From Chloroflexota bacterium (lineage in GTDB: Bacteria; Chloroflexota; Anaerolineae; Aggregatilineales; Phototrophicaceae), in contig JAPOSR010000039.1 in NCBI GenBank assembly GCA_026709625.1, forward strand, positions 45,649 to 109,648: a DNA stretch of 64,000 bases, given 5' to 3'. The notes beneath the pieces are model-generated. The model searched no databases. It was not told the origin of the DNA and saw only the letters and a list, made by a program, of their open reading frames with translations. A program made the translations under genes and the position numbers. Below are positions 54,807-62,851 of the stretch, in pieces; position 1 is the stretch's first letter, and the number at the start of each line of letters is the position of its first letter.

Positions 54807-56087
54807 TTAGCGGTCGCAATCGCCCAGCACAATATCCACGCTGCCGATGATGGCGACCATATCCGCCAGCAGGTAGCCTTTCGAGACCACGGGCAGCGCG
54901 CTGATGTGCATAAAGGAGGGCGTCTTGAAGTGCACGCGGCGCGGCTTGTTGGTGCCGGCACCATGGATATAACAGCCGATCTCGCCACGCGGACTTTCGA
55001 TCGCGCAGTAGATTTCGTCATCCGGCGCATCATAGCCGTAGGTCCACAATTTGAAGTGGTGGATGACGGCTTCCATGCTCTGCCCCAGCTCGCTGCGCAG
55101 CGGCGGGCAATACTTGCGGTTTTCCGAGCGGGTCGGGCCTTGCGTCCGCTCCAGGCGAGAAACCGCCTGCTGCAAGATTTTGAGGCTTTCGCGGAATTCA
55201 TGGATGCGTATCAAATAGCGGTCATAGACATCGCCATGGTCGCCCAGCGGCACATTGAACTCATAGGTTTCATAGCCGCTATACGGCTGCGCCTTGCGCA
55301 GATCCCAGTTGACGCCGCTGCCGCGCAGGGCTGGTCCCGTCATGCCATAAGCCAGCGCAACATCTGGCTCGACCACGCCAACGCCTTGCGAGCGGTCTTT
55401 CCAAATCGGATTTTGCGTCAGCAGCGCTTCATAGTCATCGACTTTGTATGGGAAATCATTCAGGAATTGCTTGAGCGTCGGCAGAAAGTCAGCCGGCACA
55501 TCGCGCCAGACGCCGCCGGGGCGAATGTAGCTGCTCATCATGCGCTGCCCAGAGAGCATCTCAAACATGCCCAAGATGCGTTCGCGCTCGCGGAAGGCAT
55601 AAAGCAAGACGCTCATCGCGCCCATGTCAATCGCGTGTGTGCCCAGCCAAACCAGATGACTGGCGCAGCGCGCCAACTCCAAACAAACGACGCGGATGAT
55701 CTGCGCGCGCTCGGGCACATCAAGGTCGAGCAGTTTTTCCACAGCCGCCGCATACGCCATGTTGTTGGACATAGGCGACAGATAGTCCATGCGGTCGGTG
55801 AGCGGCACAGCTTTTTCGTAGGTCTTGTCTTCGATCGATTTTTCGATGCCTGTGTGCAAGAAGCCGATATCGGGCAGGCAGGTGACAATTTGCTCGCCAT
55901 CCAGCTCCAGCAGCAGGCGCAAGACTCCATGCGTGCTGGGATGATGCGGCCCCATATTCAGCAGCATGGTATCGCCACTGACAGCGCGGTCGGAAACCAG
56001 TCCGCGCAGCTGTTCGATGCTGCCTTCCCAGCGACGCTGCTCTTCTAGCGATGCCGCTTGTGATTGTGGTGGCGCTGCGACTGCCAT
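54807..56087 (-). CDS. nuoD: NADH-quinone oxidoreductase subunit D
   Basis: 426 residues. NMGPHHPSTHGVLRLLLELDGE carries the quinone-head region, HTGIEKSIEDKTYEKAVPLTDRMDYLSPM and the C-terminal DIVLGDCDR are typical of the 49-kDa subunit. A ~40-residue N-terminal extension (Gln/Ala-rich) precedes the core. GAGGT lies before the ATG. Confidence 0.97.
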   Translation of the reverse strand: MAVAAPPQSQAASLEEQRRWEGSIEQLRGLVSDRAVSGDTMLLNMGPHHPSTHGVLRLLLELDGEQIVTCLPDIGFLHTGIEKSIEDKTYEKAVPLTDRMDYLSPMSNNMAYAAAVEKLLDLDVPERAQIIRVVCLELARCASHLVWLGTHAIDMGAMSVLLYAFRERERILGMFEMLSGQRMMSSYIRPGGVWRDVPADFLPTLKQFLNDFPYKVDDYEALLTQNPIWKDRSQGVGVVEPDVALAYGMTGPALRGSGVNWDLRKAQPYSGYETYEFNVPLGDHGDVYDRYLIRIHEFRESLKILQQAVSRLERTQGPTRSENRKYCPPLRSELGQSMEAVIHHFKLWTYGYDAPDDEIYCAIESPRGEIGCYIHGAGTNKPRRVHFKTPSFMHISALPVVSKGYLLADMVAIIGSVDIVLGDCDR

Positions 56088-56099
56088 AGCGACCTCGTC

Positions 56100-56669
56100 C
56101 TAGTCCTTGGCGAAAGGCTTGTGCGCGTGAATGTCTTCGACGTTAAAAGAGAAGGCCACGGTCTCCTTGCCCAACGGATAATCGCGCCGATGGGGGTGGC
56201 CGTGCCAGTCTTCGGGCATTAGCAAACGCCGCGGATCAGGATGGTCGTCAAAGACGATGCCCATCATATCGGCGATCTCGCGCTCCAGCCAGTTGGCGGC
56301 CGGGAAGACGGACGTGCCAGTCGGCAAGCGCGGATCAACAGCGGGGGTGAAGGCTTTTATGCGCAGCCGCCGATTGTAAAGCATGGACAGAAGGTGATAG
56401 CAGACGCCATAGCGCTCGGGGCGATAGTCGCTCTGGATGCCATCATAGGCATCGCCATAATCGTCCGGGAAATAATCAACTGCGCTGACATCAGAGAGCA
56501 TATTGTAGACCAGTCCCGCCCTCCCGCGGAAGAATCCCAGCAGGTCTGGCAGGCGCTCGGCTGCGACCACGACAGTCGTTTCGCCGCGAAAATGCTTGAC
56601 ATGCAAGATAGCTTCGCCAAATGCATCGCGCGCCGCTTGCACCGGGTCTCTCGCCGCTGGTATCTCCAT
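56100..56669 (-). CDS. nuoC: NADH-quinone oxidoreductase subunit C
   Basis: 189 residues. The LPTGTSVFPAANWLEREIADMMGIVFDDHPDPRRLLMPEDWHGHPHRRDYPL block is the signature of the 30-kDa subunit. It lies beside NuoD in the peripheral arm. It is 27 nt after nuoB. Confidence 0.97.
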   Translation of the reverse strand: MEIPAARDPVQAARDAFGEAILHVKHFRGETTVVVAAERLPDLLGFFRGRAGLVYNMLSDVSAVDYFPDDYGDAYDGIQSDYRPERYGVCYHLLSMLYNRRLRIKAFTPAVDPRLPTGTSVFPAANWLEREIADMMGIVFDDHPDPRRLLMPEDWHGHPHRRDYPLGKETVAFSFNVEDIHAHKPFAKD

Positions 56670-56696
56670 CGATAATTCCTTCTCCGCGCCCTTTGC

Positions 56697-57179
56697 CTAT
56701 GCCCAGTCGGCGATGCGCTCGCCCTTGACTTTTTCGTGCAGAGTCAAGATGCCATGCAGCAACTGTTCGGGGCGTGGCGGGCAGCCGGCGATGTACACAT
56801 CGACCGGGATGATCTCGTCAACGCCCTGCACGATGGCATAGTTGTTATACACGCCGCCGCAAGAAGCGCAGTCGCCCATGGAGATAACCCACTTCGGCTC
56901 GGCCATCTGGTCATAGAGCTGGCGAATGACCGGCGCCATCTTGCGCGTCAGCCGCCCGGATACGATCAGCAAGTCAGCCTGGCGAGGCGTTGCGCGATTC
57001 AATTCCATGCCAAAACGCGACAGGTCATAGCTGGAGGCTTGTGAACTCATGTATTCGATGGCGCAGCAAGCCAGGCCAAAGAGCAGGGGCCACATCGCCC
57101 CCGTGCGCGCCCAGTTGACAGCTTGCTCGACGGTGGTGGTGACGACGCCGAGATTGCCCAGCTTTTCGCTTACTCCCAT
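56697..57179 (-). CDS. nuoB: NADH-quinone oxidoreductase subunit B
   Basis: 160 residues from ATG 57177-57179 ([19 protein letters not shown]); an ATG 7 codons upstream is possible. [24 protein letters not shown] and [12 protein letters not shown] hold the cysteines of terminal cluster N2, the donor to quinone. It overlaps the end of nuoA by 10 nt. Confidence 0.97.
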   Translation of the reverse strand: MGVSEKLGNLGVVTTTVEQAVNWARTGAMWPLLFGLACCAIEYMSSQASSYDLSRFGMELNRATPRQADLLIVSGRLTRKMAPVIRQLYDQMAEPKWVISMGDCASCGGVYNNYAIVQGVDEIIPVDVYIAGCPPRPEQLLHGILTLHEKVKGERIADWA

Positions 57180-57529
57180 TCCAAGCCGCCTTTCTTCCAT
57201 TCATACACGAAGCCGACGATCAATATCAGCGTGAAGACAGCCATGACAGCCAGCCCATAGACGCCCAGGTCGCGCATGGACACCGCCCAAGGCAAGAAGA
57301 AAATCACTTCAATATCAAAGATGATGAACAAGACCGCGACCAGATAAAACTTGATTGGCAGGCGGCGCGTGGCGGGGCCAATCGGCTTCATGCCGCTTTC
57401 GTAGGGCACTGCCTTGCGGTAGGTCGGGCGCTGCGGGCCCATCACCCGCGAGATGTTGGCGATAATCAGCGCCAAGCCGACTGAGATGATTAGCAGGGCG
57501 CTAACAGGTCCGAATTCAAGGATGGTCAT
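57170..57529 (-). CDS. nuoA: NADH-quinone oxidoreductase subunit A
   Basis: 119 residues, three membrane helices. [45 protein letters not shown] contains the conserved quinone-site loop and the membrane Asp/Glu pair. It is the first gene of the operon. Confidence 0.97.
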   Translation of the reverse strand: MTILEFGPVSALLIISVGLALIIANISRVMGPQRPTYRKAVPYESGMKPIGPATRRLPIKFYLVAVLFIIFDIEVIFFLPWAVSMRDLGVYGLAVMAVFTLILIVGFVYEWKKGGLEWE

Positions 57530-57577
57530 CGCAACAGGCCACGCGCTTGTGCTTTTTGGAACAAGACAACGCGCATG

Positions 57578-57606
57578 AGGCTAGCACACCATTCTGGCGG
57601 AGTCAA
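57578..57606 (-). promoter_or_regulatory. Predicted promoter of the nuo operon
   Basis: On the minus strand: TTGACT, 17 nt, TAGCCT, about 45 nt before nuoA. The -35 is good and the -10 weak (3 of 6). Confidence 0.4.
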
Positions 57607-57679
57607 GCAAGAGTAGAGGCGGGATTTTTTGGGAAGCGGCTGGCGGCATTACAATCCAGAAAATGGCAAATAAATAGCG

Positions 57680-57708
57680 TTGACACATTATGTATAGAGA
57701 TTTATACT
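57680..57708 (+). promoter_or_regulatory. Near-consensus sigma70 promoter of the HARE-HTH/GHKL island
   Basis: TTGACA, exactly 17 nt, TATACT, with the predicted start near 57,715, about 30 nt before the first ATG. It is among the strongest promoter matches in the window. The surrounding bases (57,655-57,720) are much more AT-rich than the flanks. Confidence 0.8.
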
Positions 57709-57746
57709 GCGTGTATCGAACTACATTGGACGGCGGGGACTGGTAG

Positions 57747-58223
57747 ATGAACAGCAGCGAAGACAATACGGCGGACTTGCTGCGACAATCGCTAATCGGC
57801 GAGCGCGACAGGTTGCAGCCAGAAATAGAGCAATTGCGCCAAGAGCTTGCCAGCAAGGGACAGCGTCTTCAGCATGTGCTGGCTCTGCTTTCCAACGAGC
57901 CTATCGCCGGCGAAGGCCCACCGAGACGCGCCCGACCACGTTCTGGCGCTACGCCAACCGCGCAGCTTCTCGACATGGCAGAAGCGATTCTGCGCGAGCG
58001 AGAAAGCGAACCAATGCATTATCGCGATCTTACCGATGAAATCAGGCGGCGCGGCAGGGTCATCGGCGGCAAGGACCCGGCCGCTTCGTTGGTGTCGCGG
58101 ATGACGCAGGATAAGGCGCAACGCTTTATCCGCCCGACCAGCAAAGGCTTCTATGCGCTGCGGGAGGATTATCCCAATGCGCGGAATGTGGGCGCTCGGC
58201 AGCGCAGAAACGCAAGCGATTAA
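57747..58223 (+). CDS. HARE-type winged-helix protein with N-terminal coiled coil
   Basis: 158 residues. Residues 10-45 (RQSLIGERDRLQPEIEQLRQELASKGQRLQHVLALL) form a coiled coil. A basic Pro/Arg linker follows. Residues ~72-138 (AQLLDMAEAILRERESEPMHYRDLTDEIRRRGRVIGG, then DPAASLVSRMTQ and a final FIRPTSKGFYAL strand) fit the HARE-HTH winged helix found in RNA polymerase delta, restriction and chromatin proteins. It probably binds DNA or a partner for the ATPase encoded 41 nt downstream. Confidence 0.8.
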   Translation: MNSSEDNTADLLRQSLIGERDRLQPEIEQLRQELASKGQRLQHVLALLSNEPIAGEGPPRRARPRSGATPTAQLLDMAEAILRERESEPMHYRDLTDEIRRRGRVIGGKDPAASLVSRMTQDKAQRFIRPTSKGFYALREDYPNARNVGARQRRNASD

Positions 58224-58264
58224 AAAACCATTAATGCAAGGAAAAGACGAAAAGGAAAAGCGAC

Positions 58265-60817
58265 ATGCAATTCACAAATACGTCGACAAATATGGTGCAA
58301 GCAATAAGCAATATCATTAATGGCTACAAAATGGGCGCAATGCGGGCTTTGGCGCAAGAGCCGGTACAAAATGCCTTGGATGCAAAGCGCAAAGGCACTC
58401 CGAAGGTGGTGGTGGAATACCGCTTACTGTGGCGAAGCATGGCTACTGGCGAACCGTGTTATATGCTCACAGTAACTGATTCTGGCACAGTTGGTTTGCG
58501 CGGCGATATGGTGACCACAGAAGAACTGGAAAGACGAGATCACAAACTCTTGCCAGAAGAAAATTGGGCAGCATTTGAAGCGCAAGGCTATACCAAAGAA
58601 AGTGAAGATGCGCTTGGCTCGCGAGGGCAAGGCAAAGCCGCCTTTCTGTATCATTCGCATGTCCCTGGCCCCACGCGCCGTATGCTGATGCTCTATGACA
58701 CTTTGCTGGAAAGCGACGAGTACAGGCTGGGCATGCGCTTTGCTCGTCCAGTTGACCAAACCATGGATCCGCCTTTGGTTGATGAAAAGGCGCGAGCAAT
58801 GGTCCGCAGCGACCTGTTCCGGGTGAATGACGAATTGGCTATTCCGCTCAAATTAAAACCTTTACGCAAGATCGGCACACGCATCATTGTACCGTTTCTT
58901 GACGAAGCCGATGTACGCGAAACTAAGCCCTACGGCGAATTATCTCGCTGGCTGCAGCGCTGCTGGTGGCGTGCTATCCAACTTGACAAGTTGGAAATCC
59001 GCATTGTCGATGATACGACTGGTCAAACCGAAGTGATCGCCGTGCCAGCCTGGTGGCGGGATTTGCCGCGCATCAAGGGCAAGCCTTCAACAGATGGCAG
59101 CTGGTGCGACTTGCCCGACGGCGGCCGCTCATGCGTTTGGGGCAACTTGCCGTTGGAAGATGGGCACAAAGTCCGCCGTTTGGTTCTGCTGCATAGCGAT
59201 GCCATCCTTGAAGACGAAATCTCAAAGGAGCCGGAATGGTCTGGTATTCAACTGCTGCGTCACTCACAGTGGATTGAGACCTACGGTGCCAGAGAAGAGT
59301 ATGGGGATTTGATCCCGGCTGAGAAACGCGCCGGCTTCCGCGGCTATGTTGAATTTGCGAAACATACCGAAAGTGCGCTGAGACATCATGAAGTGGAAAA
59401 CTCGCAGCACGATCGCTTCAATCGCCGGAAGAAGATCATTAGCGATATTCGCAATTTGCTAACAGAAAGAGTGCGCGACTTCAGCCATGAAATGGGCTGG
59501 AAGGAAGCTGTCTCAACTTCACAGCAAACGGCCTCTCAGCGCGACAAAGACACCTATATGCGATTTTTGAAGACTTTTCTGAATCCAAATGGGCGCAAAC
59601 CCAAGCCTGGGCAAGGCAAAGGTGAGCCAGATGGCAAACAGTTAATCTGGGATCTTCGCCTCGACCTGGGTTATCCCGACCCGAAAAGCGCGCGCGTCGA
59701 TTGGGGGCAAGCGATCCGAAATGTGTATGTAGAGGTGAGCGTAGAACCAGGCGAAGAGTTGATTGGCAGCGCCGACTTGGTATTGGAATGGGTGGATGCC
59801 ACCGGCGAGTCGACAAACATAATCAGAAAAGAAGCCACCATAGGCAACAGTTGGGGCGAAGACAGCATACAAGCGCAGTTTCAACTTGGGGACTGGCAAA
59901 TCCATCGCGGTCACGCCGAACGTGAGAGAGTAATCAATTGCCCAAACCCGGGCGAGTATCGACTGCGGGCAGCAGTCGAATATCATGGTGAGCGAGTGAA
60001 AAGCGCAGCGCGGACTATCTATGTGCAAACCAAGCCACCGCTTCCGCCAGAGAAGAATCCGATCACTTTGTCTATCAGCGCCGTGAATGCCGACGATGGA
60101 GAGAAGCGGCGCATTGACCATGGCGAGGTCTTGCATATTGAATTCAAGTCGCGTAATCGGATGCCCGATACCGCTACAGTCTACTTGAACGCGACATTTT
60201 GCGATGAAGTATTCGCACGGGGAATGCCGGTCGATCTGGCTGGAACCCCAGCTGGCGACACCTCTACCCCGTATCCTATCTTAACTGTGAAGTGCCAACT
60301 ATTGGACCCGCTTCAGTCTGCGAACTTGCTAATCGCGGACACTTTAGTCCTGAAGATGCCTGAGTCGAGCGGCACCTTTCGTATCCGCGCCGATCTACTC
60401 GATGCGCAAGGAAACCGCATCGCAAACTCCAGCAAACCAGTCTACTTCCAGCGCGATCCTAGCCGTGCGAAGAACGAGCTGCCATTCGAAATTCGGCAAG
60501 AATCCCAACAAAAAGAAATGTGGAAGCTGAATCGAGATCTCACCGAATTAACCTATCCGGGTGACTATCCTCTGCGCAAAGAATTGCCAGATGTGCGACG
60601 GCAAAATCATCTGCTGCAAGGCAAGAATGCCTTCATCGCCGAAATCAGCGCAAACGGCTTGCTGGAATGGGCACTGCGACCGAAGCAGGAAAACGGGGAT
60701 GACAGCAACTATGACCAATTGCGCGATAGCATCGGCAACCCAGATGATCCCAAATGGGAACCTTATATTCGCCGGCTGGAAAAAACTGGGCAACGGAGCA
60801 ACAGAATCCGCGCTTGA
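58265..60817 (+). CDS. Large GHKL-family ATPase
   Basis: 850 residues as read. The N-terminal GHKL (gyrase/Hsp90/MutL/histidine kinase) nucleotide pocket is clear: N box EPVQNALDA (Glu32, Asn36, Asp39), G1 DSGTVG (Asp72) and G2 GSRGQGKAAF (118-127). A transducer-like region follows to ~400, with a charged linker (TSQQTASQRDKDTYMRFL, then KPKPGQGKGEPDGK). The last half is beta-rich, with repeated immunoglobulin-like strands (NVYVEVSVEPGEELIGSADL; EYRLRAAVEYHGERVKSAARTIYVQ; LHIEFKSRNRMPDTATVYL). It has no kinase, topoisomerase or MutL endonuclease motif. The C-terminus as read is probably out of frame after 60,785. Base composition is lower in GC than the flanks. Confidence 0.88.
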   Translation: MQFTNTSTNMVQAISNIINGYKMGAMRALAQEPVQNALDAKRKGTPKVVVEYRLLWRSMATGEPCYMLTVTDSGTVGLRGDMVTTEELERRDHKLLPEENWAAFEAQGYTKESEDALGSRGQGKAAFLYHSHVPGPTRRMLMLYDTLLESDEYRLGMRFARPVDQTMDPPLVDEKARAMVRSDLFRVNDELAIPLKLKPLRKIGTRIIVPFLDEADVRETKPYGELSRWLQRCWWRAIQLDKLEIRIVDDTTGQTEVIAVPAWWRDLPRIKGKPSTDGSWCDLPDGGRSCVWGNLPLEDGHKVRRLVLLHSDAILEDEISKEPEWSGIQLLRHSQWIETYGAREEYGDLIPAEKRAGFRGYVEFAKHTESALRHHEVENSQHDRFNRRKKIISDIRNLLTERVRDFSHEMGWKEAVSTSQQTASQRDKDTYMRFLKTFLNPNGRKPKPGQGKGEPDGKQLIWDLRLDLGYPDPKSARVDWGQAIRNVYVEVSVEPGEELIGSADLVLEWVDATGESTNIIRKEATIGNSWGEDSIQAQFQLGDWQIHRGHAERERVINCPNPGEYRLRAAVEYHGERVKSAARTIYVQTKPPLPPEKNPITLSISAVNADDGEKRRIDHGEVLHIEFKSRNRMPDTATVYLNATFCDEVFARGMPVDLAGTPAGDTSTPYPILTVKCQLLDPLQSANLLIADTLVLKMPESSGTFRIRADLLDAQGNRIANSSKPVYFQRDPSRAKNELPFEIRQESQQKEMWKLNRDLTELTYPGDYPLRKELPDVRRQNHLLQGKNAFIAEISANGLLEWALRPKQENGDDSNYDQLRDSIGNPDDPKWEPYIRRLEKTGQRSNRIRA

Positions 60818-60884
60818 ATTCGCCCAGATTAGTCGTGAAACTGTCGCAATCATGCTCGAAATCTTCTCGCAGGAGAACCACTAA
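60780..60884 (+). other. Alternative C-terminus of the GHKL ATPase in the +1 frame
   Basis: Skipping one base of the A6 run (60780-60785) changes the ending TGQRSNRIRA into LGNGATESALEFAQISRETV and then AIMLEIFSQENH. That frame stops at TAA 60882-60884, overlapping the ATG of the next gene by one base (TAATG). The helical, protein-like tail and the tight junction suggest this is the true end. Confidence 0.7.
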
Positions 60885-61669
60885 TGCCCGTCCTCGTCTG
60901 GAGCGACCATGATGGCGCGCTTGGCAACAGCATTCGCACGGGCAGGCGAGTCTCGCTCAGCGCTGAAGAGTTTCGCCCCGAAGCCGAAGACCTCGACCGC
61001 GCGTTGGACGACCTGCTGGATATGGCTTGGCATGCGCTGACGGTCATCACGAAACGCGAGAAGGGCAAGCCGCGCTTTAATTCCTTCGAGCAAGCCTGGG
61101 CGCTGGGGCGCGCCGTCTTCGTCAGCGAGATTCTGCGCCATCCCGCCATGCAAGGCGAAGAGCGAGGCTTTCTGTGGCAGGCGCTGGCACCAAAAGCCTG
61201 GTATGGCATCCGCCACGATGCCTCGCGCGATTCCCGCTGGCGCGGCCTTATCCCGGCTCGAGCAAAAAAATGGCAAGCGAAGCCCAAAGATGCCACAGCG
61301 TACCGCTTCATGGAAATCGGCTATTGGCTGCGAGACCAACAATTACAAGACGCTGGCGAAGTCTTTGGATGGAAGTACAGCAATGCTTATGATCTCTATC
61401 ATTGCGCCTCACTGCGTTCCATTGAGCTGCGGCAAGTGGCGCTGGATTGGATCCGGTGGCAGAAACCTGTGGTGAAGGAGACATTCAACAAGGCAACCGG
61501 CTTTCGCATATTCCAGCAGGCCTTGCAAAAACGCTTCCCCGCTCGCGGTCCCGGCTCGGCGCTTTTGCCCCAACATTATCCGCCGGACGAATTGCGCGCC
61601 ATCGTCTTCGAGACGTTGGACGCCGCGCGTGATTTGCATTTCGCGCAAATCGCGGACGCAGCGCCCTAA
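60884..61669 (+). CDS. Third protein of the GHKL island, unknown family
   Basis: 261 residues, no signal or membrane segment. Mostly helical: AEDLDRALDDLLDMAWHALTVIT, then FNSFEQAWALGRAVFVSEIL, FLWQALAPKAWYGI, RFMEIGYWLRDQQ and a C-terminal PDELRAIVFETLDAARDLHFAQIAD. Tryptophan-rich. Conserved-looking polar positions include RHD (near 109) and HYPPDEL. I see no catalytic motif and no known domain. Its start is coupled to the +1-frame end of the ATPase, which argues that the two work together. Confidence 0.75.
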   Translation: MPVLVWSDHDGALGNSIRTGRRVSLSAEEFRPEAEDLDRALDDLLDMAWHALTVITKREKGKPRFNSFEQAWALGRAVFVSEILRHPAMQGEERGFLWQALAPKAWYGIRHDASRDSRWRGLIPARAKKWQAKPKDATAYRFMEIGYWLRDQQLQDAGEVFGWKYSNAYDLYHCASLRSIELRQVALDWIRWQKPVVKETFNKATGFRIFQQALQKRFPARGPGSALLPQHYPPDELRAIVFETLDAARDLHFAQIADAAP

Positions 61670-62775
61670 TCCAACGCGCCGCTGCCCGCCAGGTAGTCGG
61701 CCAGCTGCCGCGCCATCTCGCTGGTGCCGGCGTCGCTCTGGTGCACGCCATTAATCCAGTACTGCCGTTCGCTTGGCAAGTTGGCGGCCATATCATAAAA
61801 AAGCAGCGCTCGCTCAGCTGCCAGCTCGCGGATGATCGCATTGTGCTCGGCGACAGCGGCTTGACGGAAGGGCTGGCTCATCACATCGCCGTTGGGCGCG
61901 TCATAGACATACGGCGAATAGGCCCAGGTCAGCAGCAAGGTTGCGATGTCGCGGCTCTGCGCCATGCTGATGATGTTTTGCAAGTTGCGCTCGAAGTAGA
62001 TGGGCGGGTTGGCGTCCAAAACCTGCACTGCTGTCATGCCCAGGTTGGCGCAGACCGCTTCCGCCCCGCTTGTATCCAACTGGCATCCATGCGCAGCGGG
62101 CGGCGGCGGCATTCTCTCGTCTAGCGAAAAAGCCAGCTGCAGCGAATTGCCCAGCTTGTGCATAAGCAGGCGCTGCAAAGCGCTGGCTGGCAGATTCTGA
62201 TCAAGCGTTCGCCAGGTGCCGCGCAGCTCATAGCCGCCTCGATAGTGGGCGGGGTCGACCAGGCGCGCCCGCACATCGTTGGTCGCGTGATAAAGAATGA
62301 TCATGTCAGGGTCAAGGTCCTGCGCGCGCAGCATGAAGTTGACCGCCGACTCAAAGGTCGAATAGGCTGGCACGCCCGCATTGACCACTTCAATCTGGCT
62401 GTAGCCATAGTCATCAGCCAGCAGCCGCTCAAGTTTGTGAGGCCAGGTCAATTCATGCCTATCCAGATAACCGCCATACGTGGTGCTGCCGCCCAGCGCG
62501 ACGATGCGGTAGCGATCTGGCGGTTTGGGCTGGGTGATGTCTGGTCCGCGGTAGCCCAGCGAGTTGACATCGCCGCGGTTGGGAGTCAGACCATAATTGA
62601 CGAAGGGGATGGGGCGGTACAGCGACTGCAGCTCGTCGATCTCGGCGCGCGAAAAGAGATAGAGAAGCTGTTGCTGCCGCGTGCCAAAGTTGGCGACATA
62701 AAAGCGCCAGCCGGCTTCCAGCGCCAGCAGAGTCAGCACAATCGCGGCGGCTGACAAAGCGAGCTGCTTGCGCAC
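61666..62775 (-). CDS. Membrane-anchored SGNH/GDSL-like hydrolase
   Basis: 369 residues from a GTG start. Residues 5-22 are a signal anchor, so the enzyme faces outside. Block I is ALGGSTTYGGY with the nucleophile Ser, the Gly block is VVNAGVPAYSTFESAVNF and the Asn block is LYHATNDVRARL. The final block reads NGVHQSDAG, with Asn where the family usually has the catalytic Asp. An esterase or acyl-transfer role on an envelope polymer is plausible. It ends convergently over the unknown island gene (4-nt overlap). Confidence 0.85.
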   Translation of the reverse strand: MRKQLALSAAAIVLTLLALEAGWRFYVANFGTRQQQLLYLFSRAEIDELQSLYRPIPFVNYGLTPNRGDVNSLGYRGPDITQPKPPDRYRIVALGGSTTYGGYLDRHELTWPHKLERLLADDYGYSQIEVVNAGVPAYSTFESAVNFMLRAQDLDPDMIILYHATNDVRARLVDPAHYRGGYELRGTWRTLDQNLPASALQRLLMHKLGNSLQLAFSLDERMPPPPAAHGCQLDTSGAEAVCANLGMTAVQVLDANPPIYFERNLQNIISMAQSRDIATLLLTWAYSPYVYDAPNGDVMSQPFRQAAVAEHNAIIRELAAERALLFYDMAANLPSERQYWINGVHQSDAGTSEMARQLADYLAGSGALD

Positions 62776-62851
62776 GAGGCTGGCTCGTCTCCTGGCGGAT
62801 TATGGCTGGGAGCGGCGCTGGCTTCTGCGCGCCCCCAGGTTATAACGCCGT

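Noticed and set aside
60780..60786. Programmed -1 ribosomal frameshift at AAAAAAC in the ATPase gene
   Set aside because: The heptamer is not in the needed phase, and the shift required to reach the good frame is +1, not -1.
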